This document shows positions 23,001 to 35,000 of a stretch of DNA of 64,000 nucleotides, piece after piece (the first letter of the stretch is position 1; the number at the start of each line of letters is the position of its first letter). The DNA is taken from contig OW388294.1 of the NCBI GenBank assembly GCA_936450465.1, forward strand, positions 72,216,122 through 72,280,121, written 5' to 3'. A model generated the notes under the pieces. The model made no database searches. It saw only the letters and a program-made list of their open reading frames with translations, and was not told the DNA's origin. This stretch comes from Gibbula magus. Lineage: Eukaryota; Mollusca; Gastropoda; Trochida; Trochidae. Made by a program: the position numbers and the translations under genes.

Positions 23001-26000
23001 TCATGTTAATTTTGAAATACCAAACTGAAATATGAACATAGTTTTTGGGTATTCGTGAGAATTATGAGTGCATATTTCCATCTTAAAATACTGCTCTTTT
23101 CGGTTATGACGTATGGTCAAAAATGTTGCAAGTAACTACCTTCTGTGTCGTCCTTCGTCTTTCGTCCTTCGTCTAAAAAACAACAATCATTTGATAATCT
23201 AAATAATGTAATCTAAATTGTAGGGTTGTTATTCATTTTGGTGACTGTACATTCATTCAGCACATCTTTAAACTACACCGATTCATTAAACCTAGTGGTA
23301 GTTATGAAGTTATCTTCAAGTATTAATTTTAAAATAAAAGACATGTTAAGAGTTACAACAACGCATTGAAACCAGAATTAAAGATTTATATTTGATAAGA
23401 TTACAGGGAGCTTCCCATGTTGTTCACTGATGGACGATTTGTTTAGAGATGCAGATTGTTTATGAACGCCAAGTCCATTTTTGGAAAACGACAAACATCC
23501 ACAAGATGTTACGAATGCTGTGGAACGGATGACTGCAATGCTAACATATGTCAAATTTCCGGAGGTCACGGAATTAACGGAGATCACGTGACTACACTCT
23601 CTCCGTTAGTACACCACACCTGTTCTGATCAGGTGACACAAAACAAAAATTCTTCTGGTACGTCAATCTATAAGTTACCTAATTGGTTTGATATATGATT
23701 GAAGTTTAAATCAAGATATGCATAGGTATATAAACACATAGTAAGGGCAAAAAGGAAATACACTGAGGATCAACAATTACATTTCGCTCTGTAGAAATGT
23801 TCTACATGTATATACAATAATTGCACTTTTCAGGTTGTCCGCAAATGTTTGTACCCTTCAAAGACAAATGTTACCTCGTCGGTCCTAGTGCAAAATGGAT
23901 GACAGCCAAGACGTTTTGTCGCCAACATGGAGGCAACCTGGTGTCAGTCAACTCCAAAGAGGAACACGACTTCTTGAAAGGATTAGTGAACCAGGTCAAT
24001 GGTGAGCAAGTAGGATTTTTATACTCCCGACCTAAAAAGGTCGGGGGTATATAGTTATACCAACGATTCCGTCCGTCCGTCCGTCCGTCCTTCCGTCCGT
24101 CCTTCCTTCCGAAGACAATTTTTGTCCGATCGATTACAGAAAAACTATTCATCTCATCCTTTTCAAATTTGGCACATGTCTTCTTTACTACTAGGAGAGG
24201 TGCAGTGCGAAGTATAAACTAAATTGGTGAAGTTTTATTATTTTTAGCGATTTTTTAAATTTGTTAACTTAGTCATATTCTGAGCATTTTTTGTCCGATC
24301 GATAACAGAAAAACTATTCATCGCATCCTTTTCAAATTTGGCACGTGTCTTCTTCACCACTAGGAGAGGTGCAGTGCGAAGTTTAAACCGAATTGGTGGT
24401 TTTTTTTTTCATTTTTGGCGATTTTTTAATTTGTTTAACTTAGTCATATTCTGAGCATTTTTGTCCGATCTATACAGAAAAAACTATTCATCTCATCCTT
24501 TTAAAATTTGGCACATGTCTTTTTCACCGCTAGGAGAGGTGCAGTGCAAAATGTAACACGATTTGGTGAATTTTTGGTGATTTTTAATTTTTTTTAATTC
24601 GTCATATTCAGAGCTAAAATGAATGAAGCTACTTCTGTGTTGTGATTTGTTGACTTTATCATTTTGTTTTTCATGTAACTTTCATCAAAAGCTACTTCTG
24701 TGTTCTTGTTGAATTAACTATTTTATATTTCCACTGGTTATATTTTGGAAAAAGTTAAATTCTCTTTCCTGTCAACCATAAACTGCTGTATATCCCTCAC
24801 TGTGCTTACAGGGGTGTGCTTCCATGTACCTGTTGTTTCAAGTCACTCGAATGAATCATTATGATGAATTAATTTCCAAAATAAAGTTGAAGTCAGTGGT
24901 AATGGCAGTAGTGTATTATGTTACTCATACCTTTTCAAGTTACTATCATTCCTACTTTTACTTTTAAGAGACTTGTCCTACCCTTTTCACAAACACTTTA
25001 ATCTTAGCAATTACATTTCATAGCTTATCAAGCCTTACGTGTGCGTCAAACTTTAACAGTCGGGGGTATTAGTGAGCCACGCTCACTTTTTTGCGTGTTT
25101 ATTTTAGTTTTCTATAATTACTAATTTGGTATAAAATTATTATTATTATCATTTAAACAATTAAATCATTGGAGTGGCAGGATATGTGTTTAATGTACAG
25201 GTTTCAGTTATAAATGAATGTATCTAACCTTGAAGATGTTACAAAATCTAATAACTTAGAAACTTCTGTTCATTCTTTTCTAAAAGAGTCAATTTATTTT
25301 TATTTATTTGTCAAATTAGTTTAAATGCCTATTGTTGCTCAAAGTCATGAACATCATCATCAGACTTGAAAGGCCAATTCGATACTAAGCCACTTCGCTA
25401 CTACGTATGGTGGCTGATTTCTGCCATTAGCGTCTTCGCTACTTCGTATTATTAGAATCTAGGGCGAAATAGCGAAGTGGCGATGAGAAGTAGCGAAGAC
25501 GCGATGCGAAGTAGCGAAAACACGATGCGAAGAAACGAAGAGGCGATGCGAAGTAGCGATGCGAAATAGCTAAATAGCGAAGATTTTTGATTCGCTACTT
25601 CGCATCGCCATTTCGCTACTTATCATCGCTACTTCGCTATTTCGCATCGCCACTTCGCTTCCTCGCTACATCGTGTCTTCGCTACTTCGTCGCGAAGAGA
25701 TGAAGTAGCGAAGACACGATGTAGCGAACTAGCGAAGTTGCAAATAGGCGAACTAGCGAAATAACGATGCGAAGTAGCGAAGTCATCGCGTCTTCGCTAC
25801 TTCGCATCGCATCTTCGCTACTTTGCATCGCTACTTCGCATCGCAACCTCGCTACTTCGCATCGCCACTTCGCTATTTCGCCTTAGCTTATAATAACACG
25901 AAGTAGCGAAGACGCGGATGGCAGATATCAGCCACCATAGCAAACCAAAACCTTCGCGTCTTCACTAGTTTTCATCGCTTCTATGCATGGCATCTTCGCT

Positions 26001-29000
26001 ACTTCGCATCGCGTATTCGCTACTTCGCATCGTGTCTTCGCTATTCTGCCCTTGTTTTGAAAAACACGATTTAGCGAAGACGCGAATGGCAGATATCAGA
26101 TATCATATTTTTCGAACAACGTGAGAGATGTTTTCCTTCTCTTTTTTTTTTTTACAAAATACACAATTCTCGTCATTTACAAACTGCATAAAGTTTTAAA
26201 ATCCTTCATGGTATTAACTATGCTGTGTAATTTTACATCATTTGAACAGCATCTGTACCGCAAAAAAACGTTCTTTCCCCATTTTAAAGACTATAGAAAT
26301 GCCCACTTTTCATATACATTTGTACAATTAATACCATTATTCACACGGTTAACACATATCTTGAGCCCTTATAAGCTTTAAATCATGCAAGTTATTAAAT
26401 GCCTTACTAATAATAAAGGTATATATCCGAATGCGAAATGTATTACAAATACAATACCAAACTAGTACACCTTTATGGATTAATTAATTGACACCCTCAA
26501 TTTTACAATTAAAATTTGTTTGATAAGGAATTTGATAATAGTTGAAGTAGGCTCTGCTGTGCAAATACAAGTAATAAGGAGAAAGAAGACACTTGGAGGA
26601 ACTATATATACATGGGTGTCTCTGTACTTCCTGAAGCTGTAAACATCAACAAGATAGGTTCTTCTTCGAACAGAGATGGTGGATATTTCATTCCTAGTGC
26701 TTATCACAATTTACTGACGTAATCGTACAATTAGTTATATATTTATTAAAATTAATATCAATCTTTATTTCAGTACTTAAAAGGCCTCAGGCCTATTGTA
26801 CAAAATATACAGTGCACTGACATTTCATGAAATAATGCGATTTCTATGTACAAACGCATAAATAGAGGTTATCATGAGAGTGTGTTTTGGGATGGTCAAT
26901 ATCCTGCATTAGGAATAAACATTGTATTTTGCGAGCCTTGGCGAGCTAAATACATTGTGTTTATTCCTAATGCAGGATATTTACCATCCCAAAACACACG
27001 AGCATGATAACTTCTTTATCATACAATGTCATTCTTCATTCATTTTGTGCAAAACAGCATGACAACATTAATTTTAAAGTTGAACTTTACTGTAAATACG
27101 CGTATTGATATATGCAAATGAACTGCGTGCTATTCTCACAGTAAAATGACACAAAATAACGCCTCCTAAATTATGCTTTCAGTGAAAATAATTGTTATTT
27201 TTGGCATGATCTTAATTTTCAATGTTTTAATACGTTTTAAAATACGTTTTTCAAATGAAAAATAATTAAGGTGAGGACAGCGAATTTGAACTCGCGTCCT
27301 TTCGTGTAACATGAGTGTAGGGGAGTCAATCTTGAATGGGCGAGAGTTGCTTCCCTTCCGCCCGGTTGCAAATGGCGACGCACACATCACACGGAGAGCT
27401 GAACTGAATGTTAGGAAGCGAATTCTAAAATCTCCCTTACAAAAGTCACATTATAGAACAGTGAAGATTGACGTTCGATAAATGCATATGTAACTCAAAC
27501 TGCCTTTGTTACCTGTGAGTATTTATAAAGTGTTTACTCTGTAGTTTTCGACTCGCGATGAACATGTTTTGGCACTGCTTGATCATAATAATTGTTTCCG
27601 TAATATGCATTGCATTATGTTTGTTTTGTCATTTCTCAAATTAATGTAGATCTATATGAAATGAAGACTGAAGTATGTCTATTTACATGAAGCTATTACG
27701 CTATTACAACTGTACGGTTATTACAGGCGTTCGAAATGTTATAATGCTTGTGACGTCATTTTCAAAAGAAGTTCCGTCACTTGACCTCTGTAATTTGCAT
27801 CTTTATCCGTATATGACCCCAACGGATACCGAAAATATCCGTTGCCTTTATCCTGCCGAGAACACCATCCATTGTATGATAAAAAGATAAGCATGGACAG
27901 GTTTTCAATTTCTTTTTTGTTTACACTGTTTAAAAGTAGAGACAATTTTAGCTTATTTGGATTTACATAGTATTTATTTTTCTTTGATATATTTCTTTCG
28001 GATATTGCTGTACAAAGGACAAATCAGTACAAAATGGTATTCAGTTTCTATAATATTAGACTTACATATTTGACAAAATCTTTGTTCTCTACTTATATTC
28101 TTATATCTACCCGTTTCAATACAAAGTTCATGAGACGAGCATCGGAATCGTGCTAGACTAATTCTGTATTTCTTTACATTTAAACAAGATAAGTAATATT
28201 CGGTATGGATATTGCTTTTAAAGGTTAGATACGTGTCACATTTACTTGAAAGTGATAATTTTTCCATCCAATTTTGAAAATATATATATTTTAGTCTTTG
28301 TGTAAATTCACTTATGAATTCAGGCTCTACACCTATATCTTGATTTTGCCAAATATTCCTAAATCCCACAGAAAATTGTGTTGCTTTAACGTCGGTAACC
28401 CAATTCTTGTGACCATTCTTGTCGTATAAGAGCATCATTTTATAAAAAAAAATTTGGGTAGGCGGTAACGAAGGTAAACAGTAGCGAAGAACAAAGTTTG
28501 ATAATTAAGTTATAAGATCATTATTAGAGCCATAAACTGTCTCAATATATCCATCTGATATCCTGGATCACTTCGTCATTCATCATGATAGACATAGCGG
28601 TCTACAGAGCGAGGATCGGCCGGTTCAAGCAACCGAGTGGGACAAGACAGGTAGACCATGTTGATCTCCGATACACGCCATACAGCGACAGCTCTGATAT
28701 GACTTACCGTCTCATACTGTGTACATTTCTGATTTCTGTGCACCTTATACTAGCTTCCACTTTGACATGTTATGGAGAACACTTCATGAACCACTATGCT
28801 AGTTTTATCACCTCTGATCGTGTAGATGATCATTGTGTACACTTGTGTCAGGCCTGTGACGTCACGAGCTACTCCACGCTACACTGGGTAACTCACCCAT
28901 ACTCGCAGTACACGTTCCTTCCATCTACTCTGCTACTCTCCGGGGATATAGAGCTCAACCCAGGACCTGGTAATCGCGAGCTGGAGGAGGTGAAACAGTG

Positions 29001-32000
29001 TATCCGAAAATCCAGGATTCGGAAGATAGAGTGTGTAAGGAAATGGCCACGATTAAAGAGGACGTAAAATCTATCAGAGCAGAGAGGAACAGTTTAAGAT
29101 CTGAATTTGAGAACAGCAAAAGGGAACAGGAAGTATTGAGGGCTGACATAGATTCACTGGATAAGACGACACTTGATCTGGAGGGTGCACTAGCTGATTT
29201 GGGGGAGAGATTAGAAGATGAGGAGCAAAGGAGCAGAAGGAATAACATGGTACTTTATGGCATACCCGAGACAGGAACCAAAGAGACTTATACAGAGAGT
29301 AAGACCAAAGTACTAGAGATATTGAACACCGCCAGACTAGAGAAGGATCTCCCTCCCCTCGTTCCCCGGGATATCGAGAGAGCCCACAGGATTTCGACCA
29401 GGAAGTCTGACTCCCCCAGGCCTGTGATAGTGAGGATGTGGCACTGGGAGGACAAGTGGCACTCTGTGAAGATGAGCACTCTCAAAGACCAAGGAATCGG
29501 GATTGCTAACGACCTGACATCAGCACAGAGACAGGAGCTATACAAGAAGCGTTCTGACAACCCGGACAGACGTTATTACTTCAAGGGAAGCAAACTTGTG
29601 AGTGAACCAAGAGAAAATCGTGGTGAAACGGCTAGTGGTACCAACACACAGCCGGACTCACAGCAAGCTTCTAGCTCTAGTTCGAGCACACAGGGTATCA
29701 GGGGTAACAGACGTGATCCCAGACCAGGACACGTCGCTCTAACAGAACTCTCAATCGGTAACATAGAGGCCAGGGCGATGATGATTTTACTCCTCATCCA
29801 AGGACGATAATTGGGACTGGTGAAACTAAACACACAATTATTGAAAGAGATAACGTTAGTTTCTTGTTTTGGAACATATCAGGTTTAAAACAGAAGTTAA
29901 ATGATACTGATTTCGTTGACTACGTAAAACAATTTGATATAGTTGGTCTAATTGAAACGTGGTGTGATGATATTGATCTTTCAAACTATTTCGTAGAGTA
30001 TTTACATATAACTAAACATGCTGACAAAATATCACACTGTGGGAGACTTTCTGGTGGAATCACTGTGTTGATAAAGAGAGATTTCGTGTCCTTTATAAAA
30101 TGGAAGAAAATAACTGAAAACGGAATATTTATCTTATTTGACAAGTCCCTGTTTGATCTAGATTGTGACCTTTTGTATTGATTTAACTACATTCACCCAG
30201 AAAAGTCTACATGGTATTACAAAATGTCTCCCCAGTGTAAGAATGGAATAACTATGTTTCAAAATATTCTGTTAGAGATAATTTCTGATTTACCAGATGT
30301 TTGTATCTTGTGCGGCGGCGACATTAATGCACGAACCGGAACAAATGCAGATTTTATTGAAGACGATATTTTAGAATACACCGAGTGTGAAAACCAATCT
30401 TACACTGATTTTATATCTTTTTCAATCTCCAGCGCTTTTCCGCCGACAAGATAGTCAACAACTTTGATAAACACTTGATTGATCTATGCTCTGTATTGAA
30501 TATCCACATCATGAATGGGAGATGTGGATCTGACTCTGGAACTGGTGACTTTACATATGTCGGCCAAATATACATATGATTATGTAATAGCCTCTGCGCC
30601 GCTCTTTGATTCTGTTAACGACTTTACAATAGCATCCAGAGCTGAGTCATCCCATCTCCCAGTCACGATGAGTTTACGAGCGCTTCATGCGCGACAACCG
30701 GACTTAGACACTGATAGTGTGAGTAATAGCGGGTTTAAATTCGTCTGGGATAGCGATAAACTCGAGTTGTTTAGAGAAAATATTTTATCAGATAAAGTGC
30801 AGCAACTTCTTGATAAATCCGTAGACAACGCATTTTCATGTATTGACAAAAGCATAGACTACATTGCCGAGGCGCTTTGTTTAGCTGCATCTGATATGAA
30901 GAAAACACTCAAGAAACCCAGAACAAATAACAATAACTTTTGGTTTGATAAAGAATGCAGGAAACTAAAGGCTTAACGATGTAGATCTCTAAACAAATTC
31001 AGAAAATATAAAGACAAAGACTCACTTACATCTTTTAATAGCATAAGGAATAACTACCATTCTGTTTGTACAATTAATAGTTATATTTCATTTTCTTGTG
31101 TACTGTATCTATACTATGTACTAAGCTCATTTATTGAATAAACATTCCATTGCCTTCCAATCAGTTTCAACCTCGTTTTCCTTATACATTACGTAACATA
31201 TTGACTGACATCCAATCAATGTCATCAATCAATATATAACCCCATACATCAATCCTATATATTGTGTAAACAACGCATGTCCAATTTATTTAAAAAACAG
31301 CTCATGTCTAATTATTTCCTTATTTCGTACTGGTGGTAGTTAATGATATGCCTCCACATTTGGATTTATATTTAAAGTCCATACTTGTGTATTTTTTATA
31401 TACGAATACCATGCGATCATTACGCTATTTTAGATTAAATCGCAAAATAGAACATGGTTTGGAATATGTTGGTTATGAAAGTCATTCGTAAGTTCTTATT
31501 CAATTCAAATTTACGTACAGAACGAATCATTATTACGAATGGTATCTTTATGAAAATAACTACCCTCAATATCTGAAAATTTGTAATTAAAATCAAAGCG
31601 TTTCACTGTTAATAAAGCCAGGAAAAAGCGTTTCATATCTTCTAATTTTAAAATTTAAAACATTTCCGGTGGGGAGCGGGTCGCATGAGCGCTGAGGACG
31701 CACCCCCACTCCCTCCGCCCGTGGCTACTGCTGAAGGTGTTGTTCATCTACTAATTGCATCTACTTCTAATGTACATTTTATTTGAAGTAGCCACAGAGT
31801 TAGTTTCATAAATATATGTAAGCCGATTGAACCAACCATTGAAGTATTAAAGAGACGACTTTGTAACCTCCAATACTTATCCGAATGTAAGCTAAGCTCC
31901 ATACATTGAAGACGTACATCCTATTATCATCATATTAAAAAGTCATGACCATGCACAGGCTTCGCAGTTTTTATGTCTCTGTAACATTAACCCAAATATT

Positions 32001-35000
32001 GTAGTAAGGGTTGAACGTGGACATTGTTAATTTAGAAATGAGCAATATGTAATTATAATTCAATAGTGGATAAGATTATTATACTTATCTTACTGCTATA
32101 ACCATAAATAAATTTAGAATTGCTATTTCTTAGTTTCGCTGTACCTCACATAAATTAACCGTTGAGACTGGCAGGTATTTGGATATTTTAAAACATGATA
32201 GACGTTGTAAGGTTTGTAACTCTGGTCATGTTGAGAGTATCACTTCTTGCTTATTTGTGAATCTTATTATAATCTTCGACAACACTATATACCAGTTAAA
32301 TATTATGAATTCCCGACAATGTCTAAGTTCAATATACTCATGTCGTCTCAACGTGAAATTACCACAAGTATATAAGTATTTCATATTTCATTCAACAAAT
32401 CCTTCATGTTATTGTTTTCTATGGACCATGTTGTACATAGGGCCGATGGCCCACACCTGTACTGAATAAAGAATATATATACTATAGCAGAAAAACAGCA
32501 TTTTGCTTATGCTTATAGTTTACAATTGAGATTAGCTGAAGAAGGTTTTCAATGTTGGGCTCTAAATGTCAAATATATTCTCTATGAATATGGTTGTTGA
32601 TGTATGTGGCACAATGAAGATTTTGTATGAATTAGTTCTTTTATAGCAACCTTTAAGGAGATATGTACACTGTCGGCCAAAATAAACGCCTACTTGATTT
32701 TCCTTAAAATGAAAGATGAAATAATTTCTGAAATATAAGTATTATGGTGTCCGCGTTATGCTTAAACAATAATTAATATAAAAGTCCATTAAAATCGTGG
32801 GAAAACTGTGATTCGAGTCAATAACATTCGTGAAAACCACGCCTATTGAAGACCACTATTTCCGATTAATTCACTTGTGGCACCGTAAGCACGTACATAT
32901 GTAGCGTCATCACCACTTTAATGCGAATGCGTACCTGTATTGTTGCTCGGTATTGTATAAAAATCTGTTTCAAATGTTTTTCTAATCAAGCACTGATCGA
33001 AAAGTGAACAATTCTGTTGTCTCATTTCAACAATCGCCATTCTTTTGTGACATGACAACTTCTGAAATTTAAATATATTATGCAGAAATGGTGCTATAAC
33101 ATTGCTAAACTGTTCATTATAGTTTCTACGAAATCTGATAAGATATCTGGTTGGCGTTGCTTTTGGCCGACAGTGTACATCTATTTATACTCAAAAGTGT
33201 TCGAAACTGTTTCAACACATTCTAAACTTCAAAAGTTGTTCTTGGCTATGATCATTACTTGTCCATTGTAAACATCCGAATATATATAATTAGAAATACA
33301 TGCTATTTAGATAGTGAACAAATATAACAAGGTTACATTTGGGATAACACTACCTTCAATAGTACAAATTTACTGAATAAACAAACAAACTGTTGAATGT
33401 TAGGGAAAAAAAAAAGAAAAAAAAGTACAAATTCTTGTACTTTTTCGGGACAAGTGCCATGCGGGATTCGAACCCACACCTTCAGAGTAACGCTGACATA
33501 CTTTGCCAATTTTGTATTATCCCATGTACTGAGTCAGAAGACCATTTTGTATTATTTATCCATTTCTCAATGTTTCTCATTGAAATTCCTGGTTATGAAA
33601 AATCTATTCAATTGTTTAACTCTTAAGCGAAATAGATGTAAACAACTGGGATATCCTCAACAGTCATGAAAATGTATTTTACTACTATGCAATGTAAAAT
33701 GCCATGGGCCGGTGGCCTCCTTAATGAATAAAACTATCTCTTTATGTGAGCAGAATGAAGCCATTCAAGTGTGAAAGAGACGATTTTGTAACCTAAAATA
33801 CGTATTCGAATGTCGCTGAGCTCCATGCAATGAAGGCGTACAACCTATTACCATCATACTAATGATTCATGGCGATGCACGGAGTTTACACTTTTAATAA
33901 ATTTACCCAAAACGTGCTTTTTCATGAACCAGACCCTTTCGAATTAGTCCTGTCGCACATATTAATACACAACGCAAAACAAATATTCTACTGTGATACA
34001 GCCTAATAGTATAGTTATACGTTTTGATGTACACAATGTAACCCAGTAAAACAAAATTATATATTTTATTTTGATAATGATAGATTTTTTTCTTCTTTGC
34101 TTTGATTTGTTAGTGAATGGTCAAACAGTATACCAGTGTTGTTACAATATATTTCCAAACTTGTATCTTACATTATGTTGATGAATATATATCAGAAGTA
34201 ATCAGACTGCGCCGATTTAATTTGATATAAACTTTGTTTTGCTCAATTAAATCTATTATAATCCGCCACATAAAGTATGTCTAAGGAAGTACTTATGTAC
34301 AGGTTTAGACACACCATGTAAGCTTTTTGAACTAATCTATAAGAGTTGCAGATATCTGTTTTAATTAACATGGATTTCTCAATTATTCACAGTAAGTTGT
34401 TTTAAAAAAACTCATTATATGTTTATTCAAATTCATAATTAAAATAAACTTTTATTCATTATATATATATAATTGCGACCTTTGGGGATTTAAAGTGGAA
34501 TTATTTATCAAATTGTGAATCCATATACAAAGTCAAATGAAAAGAAATTGAATGAAACCAGTATTCTACTGTTATGTAAAAGATTTAGGTCGACATGTCG
34601 ACATCTCTCTTTCACTTTATCGCTCTATCGCTTTATCACCTTATTGCTCTTTCGCTTTATCACTCTTTCGCTTTATCGCTCTTTCGCTTTATCGCTTTAT
34701 CGCTCTTTCGCTTTATCGCTCTTTCGCTTTATCGCTCTTTCGCTTTATCGCTCTTTCGCTTTATCGCTCTTTCGCTTTATCGCTCTTTCGCTCTTTCGCT
34801 TTATCTCTCTTTCGCTTTATCGCTCTTTCGCTTTATCGCTCTTTCGCTTTATCGCTCTTTCGCTTTATCGCTCTTTCGCTTTATCGCTCTTTCGCTTTAT
34901 CGCTCTTTAACTTTATCTCTGTTTTGCTTTATCGCTCTTTCGCTTTATCGCTCTTTCGCTTTATCGCTCTTTCGCTTTATTGCTCTTTCTCGCTTTATCG

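Noticed and set aside
27274..27345. tRNA-like T-arm on the minus strand (GCGAGTTCAAATTCGC)
   Set aside because: No matching 5' acceptor strand or complete cloverleaf could be found.
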